A stretch of 64,000 bases of DNA from Branchiostoma belcheri. Taxonomy: Eukaryota; Chordata; Leptocardii; Amphioxiformes; Branchiostomatidae. The stretch lies in the NCBI RefSeq assembly GCF_001625305.1, contig NW_017804098.1:1170689-1234688 (forward strand), in the 5' to 3' direction. The translations under genes and the position numbers were made by a program. Under the pieces are notes generated by a model. The model was given only the letters and a program-made list of their open reading frames with translations, had not been told where the DNA came from and did no database searches. Positions 49,564-61,300 of this stretch are shown piece after piece (the stretch's first letter is position 1; each line of letters begins with the position of its first letter).

Positions 49564-50937
49564 TTCTTAATCTTAATCTTAATAATACTGGTACAAAACC
49601 CTCGCGGGTATAGCCGACCAGGGGTAGGTCTTGGTGCACGGCTAAGAACGGCCGGTGGTGGAAGTGCTCATAACAAATAAAGTGAAAAAGTTCTGTACAA
49701 GGTGCAAAAAATAAAGAAAAAGTGATGGCCGTCTTAGCATGATGTCTATTTACTCATGTGTGGGGTGGCCCATATATCGGGCCAACCCCAGTTTGAAGTT
49801 CGTGAGTGATGTACATGTAGCTATTTCAGTAGGTAGTTGATTCCAATCAGATATAGTGCGTGGAATGTAACTGCTGCGGTATATATCTGTTTCTCAGTAT
49901 ACTGTTTGTAGCCGCAGTGGGTGCCCCCTGGTGCTGTTGGTATTCCTAGTGGTGAGGTTGTGTAGGGGTAAGGCGACTAGGTTGTGGAAGGCTTTATAGA
50001 ACAGTATTAATCGTGAATGTTGCCTTCGGACTTGTAGTGTTGGCCAGCCCAGGTTGTGAACAAGTTGTGTGGCACTGGTGGTGTGTCTGTAGTCGTTGTG
50101 TACCCATCTAGCCTCTGAACTGCTTCAAGTTTGATCTGTAGTGAGTTTGTTTGTGAGTGTTGGAGTTTGAGTGGGTCCCAGACTGGAGCTGCATACTCCA
50201 GCCTGGGTCTAACTAGGGATGTATAGGCCTTGCTTCTTACCTCTTTCGATGCCCCCCTAATGTTACGCAGGGAACCCAGTGTACTGTTAGCCTTTGAAGT
50301 AATATATGCGATGTGATGTGACCACTTGAGATCATGTGACAGAATTACCCCCAGGTACGGGTGCTGCTCCGTAGCCTCTAACGGTTCTGCAAACATTGAG
50401 TACATATAATTGGTTGACTTGCGAGATTTATGGATATGCAAGATGCAACATTTTTTCACATCAAAACTTAACTGCCAGATGTCAGACCATTCACATAGTT
50501 TGTTCAGGTCGTTTGGAGTGTATGCTGGCCATGCGGTGTGTCAATTGGGCGGTATATCAAACAATCATCCGCGAACAGACGCAGTTGGGAAGCTATGTTT
50601 GAATCAATGTCGTTAATATATCATAGGAACAGTAGGGGGCCTAATACGGTTCCTTGGGGGACCCCGGACTTCACCTTAATGGGTTTTGATACCTCACCAT
50701 CTACTTGTACCTGTTGCTGTCTGTCGAGTAGCCAGTTCTTTATCCATCTCAAATGGGTGTTCAAATGACAAAATCTCTTGTTCTGAAGATGCTATGGAAA
50801 GGTAGATATTGCATTCGTAGTACTGTGGGAAGTGGTGTATCACTGTATGAGTTGGTCCTGTATGTATGCATTTTCTACCTCCATGATGTATGTTTATAAG
50901 AACTGCGTGGGATAGATTTTGCCAATGATTCATCGGT
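49564..50937 (-). mobile_element. 5'-truncated, decayed LINE with reverse transcriptase remnant
   Basis: On the minus strand, reading from 50937 downward, the translation shows reverse transcriptase motifs split over several frames. [14 protein letters not shown] block is near 50650, the palm FADDCLIY near 50570, then YLGVILSHDLKW and the LVRPRLEYAAPVWDP thumb region (about 50180-50370). In-frame stops and frameshifts interrupt it. The 3' end is a hexamer tail, (TTAAGA)n, at 49564-49585. These motifs and the microsatellite tail fit the CR1/L2/Jockey group; the exact clade needs a tree. This is a dead copy with nothing before the palm domain. Confidence 0.8.
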
Positions 50938-50969
50938 GAGCGAAGGTATGAGATCGCGTAACTCTTAGA
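50938..50969. repeat. Solo right end of the element found at 63.0-63.9 kb
   Basis: GCGAAGGTATGAGATCG-c-GTAACTCTTAG closely matches the right terminus of the 915-bp element at 63910-63935. It directly abuts the truncated 5' end of the LINE copy. Confidence 0.55.
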
Positions 50970-51298
50970 TTTACAAACAATACAAGCTAGGCCTTTACGA
51001 AAAAAAATCGATATTCGGAGATGACCTTAGCAAGAACTTCCCCCTTCACCCTCACTCAACCTGGTAGAATCAACTAGCTCAACTATGATATCGATGTTTA
51101 AAGAGCTAGCCCTTTCCGCCATCAGGAAGTGCCTGATAAAGTTGGCTGACACTTACCCAAAGTATACTGTTTGCTCAAAACTATTTTTAATACAACGCAA
51201 CCAAACATCCGCCTTAATCTACTTAGTACAAGTAGGGTCGTCACGTCATCACAGTTGCGCCAGTCTGAATGTACAACGTGTGTAACAGGACCTTCACT

Positions 51299-52068
51299 AT
51301 GTGGATGAAGATATTCCTCCTCGCTCTCCTTATCGGCAGGTATGATGTTTACAAAAGTTCGTCCACGATGATGAAACAAAAGGAAATGTGATTTTTAAAC
51401 AGAAGTGATTAATTTTTTTTTTATTTCCCATGATAATTGGAAGATACTGTTTTGTCAAAGTTTCTGAAATTAATGCAAGTAGATCAAGAACTTGTGTTCC
51501 AAAGACAGAGCTTCGCTCACAGTCACGAAATCATTACCCGTCTCCAGTGCCCTTTCGCTGACCTGCCTGCCGTGCGGTATGCTGACCTGCGTGGAACCAC
51601 AGGGCTGTCTGCAGGGCACCGTCTCTGACGTGTGCGGCTGTTGCCGGCGGTGTGCAAAGGTAATAGAGCTAGTATTCCCAGTGACCATTAAACTTAAACC
51701 GACACCGTATAGGGTTTTCTTATCCGTTTTTATTACCGTCAGTATAGTGCTTGTCCAATTGTTACTTCTACATGTCTACTACAGAAAACAACCGTTACGG
51801 CGATTTTAAACATTTTGCCGCATGAGATGTTAGTCAACAACATAATCCTATGGTTTATATTTGAGCTAGCCTGACACTGCCATCAGATTGAAATTTGTCA
51901 AATCTTTTTCTGCCTCAGGTTGAAGGAGAGACCTGTGGAGGGTTATGGAACATGGATGGTCGCTGTGCCGTTGGTTTGTTCTGTGGGGGGTGGGAAATCC
52001 ACGACGGAGAGGAGCAAGTGGTACCGATAATGTTCGGAATGACTGGCGTCTGCTTTCCTGTAGCGTAG
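51299..52068 (+). CDS. Secreted single IGFBP-domain protein, about 100 residues
   Basis: Three exons, 51299-51339, 51548-51659 and 51919-52068 (TAG), join in phase to give exactly 100 residues. The start is a clean signal peptide (MWMKIFLLALLIGSALS), with cleavage expected before LTCLPC. The mature chain has twelve cysteines arranged as in the N-terminal domain of insulin-like growth factor-binding proteins, including the core VCGCCRRCAKVEGETCG and the GRCAVGLFC block. There is no central linker and no thyroglobulin-type C-terminal domain, so it is a stand-alone domain like the SIBD/perlustrin-type proteins of invertebrates. IGF binding is possible but not shown. The acceptor of exon 2 (ccgtctccag) was chosen because it alone keeps phase with exon 1 and puts the signal peptide in frame. 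No known gene symbol can be assigned. Confidence 0.82.
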
Positions 52069-52187
52069 TAAGTGAAAACTCACTATATTGTTCATATAGG
52101 CCTGTGGTAATTTTATCTTGCGAAAGGAGTACTAGAGCAACGCTTTCAGAAAGTTTGGTTCTGAAGGTAAGGATACGAGTAAAGTAG

Positions 52188-52425
52188 TACCACGCCTAGC
52201 CTCCTTCGCAGTCTTGTTGGGCGTAATATGTAATATGCGGCCACGAGGGACGATTTGCTGCCGAGGGAGTTTTTGCCACGAAGAGAAGGTTTCGCACTCC
52301 ACCCTTCTCCGTGGCAAAAACGTCCTCGGCATCAAATCGTCCCTCGCGGCCGCATATTACTCGCGTCGCTCAAAGAAAAAATAACGCCGACGCCCAACAA
52401 GACTGTGAAGGAGGCTATACCACGC
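52188..52425. mobile_element. hAT-like foldback MITE with 8-bp target duplication
   Basis: The 8-bp direct repeat TACCACGC flanks the element at 52188-52195 and 52418-52425. The body (52196-52417) has inverted arms: TAGCCTCCTTC-g/a-CAGTCT and TTGTTGGGCG outside, then GCGGCC...GAGGGACGATTTG and TTTTTGCCACG inside. They enclose a short loop around 52280-52310. An 8-bp duplication is the hAT signature. There is no coding capacity. Confidence 0.78.
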
Positions 52426-52709
52426 ATCGGTCCTAGCTCCATTTCCCTAATAACACGGGTTAAGTTAACAAGGCATTTCGACACCACCTGTCAGTACTTT
52501 TACACATGGGTTCCGCCGCGTATATGTATTTATGTTCACTCATATGTTTCTTCATTCCGGAAACACCAGAAGGGCCATGCACTGCTATGCTTACAAGAGG
52601 CGTGCACCGTGATGAAAAAAAAAAACTGTTTTGATGGGAATAAATCATTTAATCATGGTTCTTGTCAACTCGATCCCTATTAGTTTCTAGTGGTGATCTG
52701 TACATGGAG

Positions 52710-52931
52710 AACTAAATACTACTCTCCAAGCAGAGGTAGGGTTTTGGGGATTTTTAGCGTGTTTTTAGGCTTTTTTATCAGGGTTTCTTTTATGCACTGA
52801 ATTTTTTTCCATACAAAATTGTATGGTTGTATGAAAATAAAATTCAGTGCATAAAAGAAACCCAAATAAAAACGCCTAAAAACACGCTAAAAATCCCCCA
52901 AACCCTACCTCTGCTTGGAGAGTAACTAAAT
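52710..52931. mobile_element. Near-perfect foldback element
   Basis: Two arms of about 90 bp (52721-52813 and 52833-52923) are almost exact complements. They begin ACTCTCCAAGCAGAGGTAGG and end in the reverse complement; the centre is a short AT-rich loop. AACTAAAT occurs at 52710-52717 and again at 52924-52931, which could be an 8-bp target duplication if three extra bases belong to the left end. Arms this similar imply recent origin or gene conversion. Confidence 0.75.
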
Positions 52932-54297
52932 TCCACTAAGTGGTGGGTTGTCTTTTCTAAGCTATTTGCGGGGGTGGTTCCATGCTGCGTGTTGGTGAGA
53001 GAAATTGCACCTAGAACCGAGATAACATCAGCGCAAACAGTAGCAGCGGAAGTCTGAATGAAGGACAATGTGTCAATCGTACTTTGTATTTATATTAGAT
53101 CTGAATATGTGTATGACAGTTCCCTTAATAAAATAAAAAAATGCAAAGGAAAAAACAAGAAAGAATACAGTTTAATGTTGTAAATGATGCTCAGTTTCCT
53201 CGGAACATTAAGCACCTGATTTCCTATTAACATTTTCACCTGTTTGAGGATGCAATAACGGCATGATCCTCAGTATTCGGGACCAGGTATTTTACGTCAA
53301 AGTCACCACACAGGTTAGTTGGAGGTGAATTGAAAAAGTCAGACCTTTAAATCCCCATGGGTACAAGGTCATGATGATGTGGTTGTAGATACCTTTTCCG
53401 ATTCAAATTTAGCAGTAGTATTTATTTATTTATTTATTTATTGAAAATGCAACAGGACATTACACTGACTCTCAAGGCAGCAAAGCTAATGTTAGAGAGT
53501 CAACATATAAGGACAAAACACAAAGGGCACATAATTTCAATACAATATGAAACACAAGAACAGTCTTAACCTAAACTTAACCTGTATCAATCTGATTTAT
53601 TAAGTACATTTATATACATAATAAAAATAACGCGTTTGGCGGTCAGAGGTCCAGAAATATATATATATATACAGTACTACCTCATAAGAGAAAATTGGTA
53701 CATAAATAACAAGGCTAGGAGGAACAGCTGGAAGTGCCTAGAAACGGTTAGTTGAAGTGATGTAGGTGTGGAAGGCATGTGAGAGGCTTTTGTTTAGTGC
53801 AATGTCATAGTATAGTAGTATTTACATTGTACCTGGCATTTTCCAGGTCTAACCACTTGAGGGAAGCAAACATCATGTACAATGTAGAGGTAGCCACAGT
53901 TTAAAAAAAAATGTTGAGTGAGGGAAGACAATTGCATATGTTATTCTATGAATTCATGGGCTTTACACTTTACTGCTTACGTCGTGCATATTTACACAAT
54001 GGTAACACAGGAAAGGTCAGAGAGACACGTCCTTCAGAACGGGGATACGTGTTGGTACAACTGATAATGGACCTCAGGCTGACGTAACACAACATGACAC
54101 CAAGAATTGACGACTGCACTATTCACAAAGTACAGTTTACGTGAATAGATATAGACGAGTCGGGATTTCATGGACGAGATAGATAAAGTCGGCTTCTTTA
54201 TAAAGTATATTCTGAATCTCTACGAACTATCACAACAATTCTGTCTGTAAAATTAACTCTACATATACATCCTTAAGCCATCTGCAAATGTATGTAC
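52932..54297. other. Intergenic, no gene seen
   Basis: Apart from the microsatellite nothing coding or structured is recognised here. Confidence 0.45.
53418..53442. repeat. (TTTA)n microsatellite, possible retroelement tail
   Basis: About six TTTA units. The DNA that follows to about 53900 has no coding potential. A microsatellite of this kind beside a unique segment may mark another retroelement 3' end on the minus strand. Confidence 0.6.
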
Positions 54298-54301
54298 TTA
54301 A

Positions 54302-55211
54302 CCCTATCTAGACCGGGCTTTTTTGAGCAAGATTTGACCGGGGGGGGGCTCTTTCGGCCCTCCCCCTCAGAACTCGCTAACAGTATGTCGTATGGCTACC
54401 AAATTTTCAGAGGATGGTGTACTAGTTAAAATTTATCATATATTTAATTTTTTGTCATTATGACGTAATATGACGTCATTATGACGTCATTAATGTGATT
54501 TTATTGGCCAAAACCGTCTAGATAGGCTATTCCCTGAAAACTAAACGGTATACAACATAACTTTACCAAAAGTGTTTATGACAGAACATTAGAGTGTTCT
54601 AAGTCTTATGTTGCCCATAGCAACACCGGTGACGTCATAAAATGACGTCATACATATTTAAGATATCCGCCATCTTGGATCATCAATCTTGAATTTTCAA
54701 AAATAGTTTTTTTTCGTGATAAAGCCTAAAATACATTGTAAACGTACCAAAGACCTTCATTTAAACCTTTTTTGGAAAAAGAAATGGAAGTATTGATGAA
54801 ATTTTAAGGAAAATAACTTGTATATACCTGTTCTAATGATATGGTCCGCCATCTTGGATTTTGGCCAATGACGTCATCAAATTAGCATAAATTATGCATA
54901 TTTAATTATAAAATTTACATAAATTCATATGGGATGTTATTAATATTAGAAACCATGAGTAACTTGACATAAAACCCATAAAATTCTATTGTTGAAACAA
55001 AAATTACTAAATTTAGCAAAAAATGCCTGTCAGAAACCCGTTGCCATGGCAACACAAAAAATCACTATCTTATTCCAATGATAAAAAATTGTTGCCAACA
55101 ATATTTTAGGAAAAGTCAACAAGTTTAGTCGTTCTAGCCTTAGCCATTCAGACGCTATGTGACATCAAAGTTGGCGCGGGCACTTTTAGCCCCCCCCCGG
55201 TCTAGATAGGG
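54302..55211. mobile_element. Non-autonomous piggyBac-like element, 910 bp
   Basis: TTAA lies immediately outside both ends (54298-54301 and 55212-55215). The termini are CCCTATCTAGACCGGG and its inverted copy CCCGGTCTAGATAGGG. A TTAA duplication combined with a 5'-CCC terminus is the piggyBac hallmark. The interior has no transposase frame. It contains repeated sub-blocks (CGCCATCTTGGAT near 54668 and again near 54848, and many TGACGTCAT motifs). Confidence 0.8.
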
Positions 55212-55359
55212 TTAATTCTCTCGAATTTGAAGAGTTAATGTGCGTTCATCAAATACAACCTTAAAATATAGATACGCACCTTCTAGCACGAACAAGGAGA
55301 TAGCTCAAACATTGGGAGCAACAAAACACTATGTCACAAGTTGGTCAAAATCTGAATCT

Positions 55360-58300
55360 TCAGTCCCTGTAGAAGGAATAGTCCGTATCGTAACAGGTGT
55401 CACTGTAGAGGGAGTCACTGAACATGCTGCTGGAGAGGTCACTGCTGCAGCTCGCCGTCCTACAGATCCCCTGACGGGCAGGGTCATGGCTTCTGCCGCT
55501 GGAGACACTGAGCCGAGTCATGTCATCCTCGTCACCCCAGAAGGACGGTCCGTCTCCCGGTCTCGGGGATCCGCACAGCTCCTGATGTAGGACGCCGTTA
55601 ATGCTGATCTCCGGGATGGTTCTCCCGTCCTCGGAAGTGACGTTCTCTGTCGGATTGTTCTGATGTATTCCACTGCCCATGCCCCCTTCCTGGTCTGCAT
55701 TCATGTCGTCATTATCTACTGCCAGTAAACTTTGCGTACTGAAACAGCTGCGCAGATGGTCCAGCCGTAACGCTGCTGGCCCGGTTCGCCGTGTTGAACG
55801 AAGGGGCTGACATCCCCGCGGGTACTCAGGAGAGAGCAATGTGTTGAGGTCACTACTGGTCAGGGTTGTGACAGACGACCGACGACGCTTTTTCCTGCTG
55901 CCCTGTACATGTAGCATCCACTCCAGCTCACCTATCCGCTTGGTGGTGGCCTGTAGCTGCTCGTTACGTTGGTTCAGCATTTCCGTACGTTTTGTCATCT
56001 GCAAACGGAATTCGAATAAAGGGCCACTGTACACACTTCGGAGTTCCCCAGATAAGCAGACCAGGTAGTCATTTATTTCTAGTCCTATTTCTCCCGTGCA
56101 GGTACTATATGTGATACGAGGGGTGATCAAAAAGTTCTCGGCCTCACCTAGAAAACGTCATGGCATTAAAATTTTTCTTACACTATTTTTTAATATAGTC
56201 CTCTCTAACTGCAATGCAATTAGTCCAGTGATGTTCCATCTTTATTTTCCCATTGTGGAAGAAGGTTGCATTTGGACCCCCCAGATTGGCCTATACCGCA
56301 TAGATGACGTCATCTTTACCATTAAAACGTTGACTGCGTAAGTGGAAATTGAGTTTAGGAAACAGGTAGAAGTCCAAGGGTGCTAGGTCAGGTGTTTTGG
56401 AAGGGTGGGGTTAGACTGCAAACCCAAATTCGTTTGCTGCTGCCACTGACCCCTGTGCTGTGTGGACAGGTGCGTTGTTGGCAGGCCACCTCGGAGCTTT
56501 CCTCTCCTTTTCTCTTTGATCGTTATCCTCAACTGTCGTAATTCTGTTGAATAGTACTCCCCATTGATGCTTTAACCCCTTCGCAGGTAGTCAATCATGA
56601 TTACTTCCTTACTGTCCCAGAAAACAGAGGCAAAAACCCTGTCAACGGACGAAACTCGCTAAAACTTCTTGGGGGGCCGGGGAAAATTCTTCCTCAATTG
56701 TTTGCTCTGCTGTTTTTATTCGGGGTGAAAGTGGTGAACCCAGCTCATCTTGGGTTACAAATGTTTTGAGGAAATTGCATGCATTGGACTGAATTCGTTC
56801 CTTGAAATGTCCCGCCTGTTTAACTTCTGATGTTCAGAAAACATTCGAGGCACCCACCATGCAGACAGTTTGTTCATCCCCAGGATGTTCGGCAAAATAT
56901 TGTGAACTGGGTCATAACACAGGCCAAAGAACCTGCTACATGTTGGACAGTCTCACATCTGTCATTTACTACCATGTGATGGGTGGCCTCAACTGGATTG
57001 TCCATGGTGCTGATTTGTGGCATCCTGACCTATGTTCATCTTTTGTGCTCTCCTTGTCGCGCTTATAGCTAGCAACCCACTTCTTTATATTTCAATAAGA
57101 AGGGTAGTCATCAACAAGTGTCTTGACCATGTCTTCATGGATTTCCTTAGGAGACATCCCTTTTTATCGATACACTTGATCACAGCACACGCTTCTGTTG
57201 CGGCCATGTTGTGATTTTGCCCTCACCCACCTCATTTTCACGGGGCGTCACGTGCTAATTAATGAATATAAAAATTTGAATTTTTGTGTGCAGTGATGTA
57301 AGACGTCATAGTATACAGCTATATTAAAGAATAGGAGTTTGACCTTTATTTTCTAGGTGAGGCCGAGAACTTTTTGATCACCCCTCGTATCTCATGTCTA
57401 GACTCTTGTCACACATTCAATGGTTCCCAAAAGTAAAGATCATTATGAAAAACTATCATATGTCGTCTGTAAGAATGGAAACAAAAATCAGAAATCAACG
57501 ACGGTTCTTAGCCGACATGTTCTATCTCACGGTGTGCCCGCTGTATACTATACGCACCTTCTCGGATAACCGTTCCATCCTCTTCCTTGTAACCTGCAAA
57601 TACAATATCGTCAATCAGTCATGTTCCTATAGCACCGATTCATGTAAGAAAGATAAGCATCTGGACATAAGCAAGCTTGGACTAGGGACTTCTTCATGAT
57701 TTTGAAAATCGAGCGTGCCTCTAATAATGTTACCTGACTGACCAACGTCTTGAGCTGGAGTATGATCTCTGAGATGATTTCGTCATCTAAAGTCAAACAT
57801 CGACAATGCAGCTTCTGTATCTGTATCTGTATAGCCGGTATAACCGCCTTTCGGCGTAACACACCAGCTTCGCAGGCACGCGGCGCGGCGGCAGCTGGCT
57901 ATATTACACCGATCGACTTGTTCCACCTAACCCTTGAACTTCTAGCTCTAGACATTGTTTAAAGCTATCTATTGACAGTGTCCCTACTGTACTTGGTGAC
58001 AGTGAGTTCCACTCTGCGATAGTTCTAGGAAAGAATGAATTCTTGAACACCTCAATCCTTGGTTGATAACTCTGGTACTTGAATGCGTGGCTATTTCTTG
58101 TTCTCTTCTGGGCTGGTATTAGGTACTTAGTAGTTGGGACATCCACCAGTTTATTAGTCATTTTGTACATCATGCATAGTCGAGACATCTTTCTTCTGTC
58201 TTCAAGTGAGGTCCACTGTAGGTTTCTTTTCATTTCCGTGACACTAGCACCTCTTACATAGTTGTTCATACAGAATCTTGCAGCTTGATTCTGTACCCTT

Positions 58301-61300
58301 TCCAATTTGTCTTTGTCTTTCTTTGTATATGGATCCCATACTGTCGCAGCGTATTCTAGGTTCGGTCTTACAAGTGACGTGTATGCAAGTGATTTTACTC
58401 TAGTTGGACATGCCCACAGATCACGTTTAATCACTCCCAATGTCTGTTTCGCCTTAGTTGTGATATTATTAACATGTGCACCCCCACTTCAGTCCGCTTG
58501 TCAGCATGACGCCCAGATACGGATGGATTTTTGTGGTGGCTAAAGCCTGACCACAAAACTGGTAGCTAGTTGCATGTGGTGTTCGTTTGTTTGTTATGTG
58601 CATAATGTAGCATTTTTCGGGATTAAACTGCATGAGCCATTTGCTTTGCCATTCTTCCAGGGTGTTCAGGTCTTTTTGGAGAAGTTGTGAGTCGGTCTGT
58701 GTAGAAAGCTCTACATACAATAGACAGTCATCGGCAAATAACCTCACATTTGAGTCAAGCTGATCTGGTAGGTCATTTATATACAAGAGAAAGAGCAATG
58801 GCCCCAGGACGGTTCCTTGAGGGACCCCAGACGCTACTTTAACTGGAGCCGACGCCTTCCCTTCAACCACTACTGTTTGCTCCCTGTTGGTCAGGAAAGC
58901 CTTTAACCAATTCAGCGTAGGGCCTTGGATTCCATAATACTCCAGTTTTGAGATGAGCCTGCCATGGGGGACTTTATCAAAGGCTTTAGTGAAATCAAGT
59001 ATTGCTAAATCTACCTGCCGTTTACTGTTTAGTGCGCCAGCTATGTCATGGACTGTTAGTATAAGCTGTGTTTCTGTGGATCGTTTGGCTCTGAATCCAT
59101 GCTGGTAATCCGTTAATATACTGTAACTTTCTAGGTGCTTCATGATTTGGCTATGGATGATATTTTCAAGTAGTTTGTAGGATATGCAGGTCAGTGAAAC
59201 AGGTCTGTAGTTGCTGGGGACCGCTCTATCTCCTTTTTTAAAGATGGCGCATATATTTGCATCCCTCCAATCTTTAGGGATTTCTGCAGTGTTTAGCGAG
59301 TGTTGGAAAATATTGGTTAGAACAGGCGCGATTTCACTAGCTGTCAACTTGAGGAACCACGGTGGTATTTGGTCTGGTCCGGATGCTTTAGAGGGATTGA
59401 GACCTTGAAGCATTTTTTCTACACCATCAGTAGAAACTACTATATGTTCCATTGGAGGAGTACAGGGCTGACCTAGAGATGGCATATCTGTGGTGTCTTC
59501 CTCTGTGAAAACACTTTTGAACTGTGAACTGAGTACTTCTGCTTTTTTCCCAATGTCACTGATGATGGTATTTCCCACCTTTAGGGGTGCTACCCCGACA
59601 AGGTCTTTCCTCAGTCCTTTTATGTACGACCAGAATGTTTTGGGTTTGTCAACTATAGCTTCTCCCAATATGTCTGCCACGTATTTAGAGTGTGCTTGTC
59701 TTATGCTTTTCTGAACTCCCTTCTTAACTCTCTTATATTTGTTCCAGTCTTCCTCTTGGCCTGTTTTCTTAGCTTTGTTATAGAGCCGCTGCTTCTTACG
59801 ACAGTGCCTCCTTAGGTTTCTGTTGAACCAAGGCAAGTTGTATCTGCTTGATGTTATCTTACTTGGGATGTGCTTGTTCATCGTGTCTTTCATTTTGTCT
59901 TTGAAGTCTGACCACTTCTGTGTAACTGACATATCCTGAGTTCTTTTGTGAAAGTTAGTTGCATAATCCGTTAGGTCTTCCTTAATGGCTGGTTCGTCGG
60001 CTTTTGTGCGGATGTACACTTTTCTCTTAGGTTTCCTGTTTTGTTTCAGTGCCAGGTTAACGTCCACTAGAACCATGTCGTGGTCACTTATCCCCGGGAC
60101 TACTGTGGTCTTCTCAATTATGTTGGGGTTATTAACTAAGACCAGGTCCAAGAGATTACCATTTCTAGTTGGTTCCTGGACTGTTTGAAATAACCCGTGG
60201 TTATCCATTTGGTTTAGTAGTTTCTCTGCTTGGCCTGTGTAGGCCCGACTGTTGTCAGCTACAGTAGTATCCCATTTGATGCCAGGGGTGTTGAAATCGC
60301 CAAGAATGATCACATTGTCAGAGTTATTTTTGCTCCCATTTTACCTATAGACCTGTCAAGTTCATCCAGACTATTGCCCTGGTCTGATGGGGGTCTGTAG
60401 TATGTACCTATTATCAGTGGTTTCCTTCCTGCAAGTTGAGTTTGTGTCCACAGAACCTCGCAGTCTGTGTCAAGGTCTGGCCTATGGGTAACAATTAGAT
60501 CATCTCTGTTGGCCTGAAATAAAACAAACTTGGTAAAACAAACGACAATGACGTGATATTCACTCTACCAGTGCTCTCTACTCAATGCAAATGTGGTAAC
60601 AGTCATTACTAGCAAATATTTATCTGATCATGGGTGAGATTAGAATTTATCAGCAAACAAAGATATCATTCCACGAGATAAGAAAAATCTATAAATGAGT
60701 AAATAAATAAGAAGAATCTTGCTTTTGTTGGCGCCACTGGACGATCTTGTTGGAAGAGATGTCGTCCGACGTGGCGAGGACTTAGACCTCAGCCCGCTGC
60801 TGTCAGACTGAGAGCTGGCGTCCGACTTTCGTCTCTGCATTCTGTAATGGACGGATAGGAGTGTACTGGGACAACTGAACATAACTGTATTGTCAAACAC
60901 ACCAGAAACTAACAATGCATGTGGCAATTGCAAGGCAATAAAGTAGAATTGAACATTCTTATCAACAATTGTTATCACTATGTGGAAATTCTTACCTAGA
61001 TTCTTTGATACCTTCCATTCGATCCCGTTCTTGGTCCTCTAACACTTTTCTGGCTTCTGGATACTCCACCAGAGTCTGCACAAGAGAAGGCAAACTTAAG
61101 TACATGTATAAAATTGTACTTAATTGGTGTGTGTAGAGTGCATGATTTTCCTAATTAAGAATATTTTCCCTCATCATTTTTTTCCGATATATATAAAAAT
61201 CTAACTTTTTAAAATTCTTGTCATTGTTGTATTGCTATACAGTAGTCGGTTAAGAATCTTGAGCAGCATCTTATTTACAATTTTATGATATATAAACCAT

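Noticed and set aside
55240..55590. 116-codon plus-strand frame
   Set aside because: It overlaps the last channel exon on the opposite strand; low-complexity shadow.
56802..57068. Cys-rich 88-codon plus-strand frame
   Set aside because: It lies antisense inside the mariner transposase remnant.
57904..60313. LINE reading frame as a host gene
   Set aside because: Endonuclease and reverse transcriptase motifs, frameshifts, 5' truncation and the microsatellite tail show a retrotransposon copy inside an intron.
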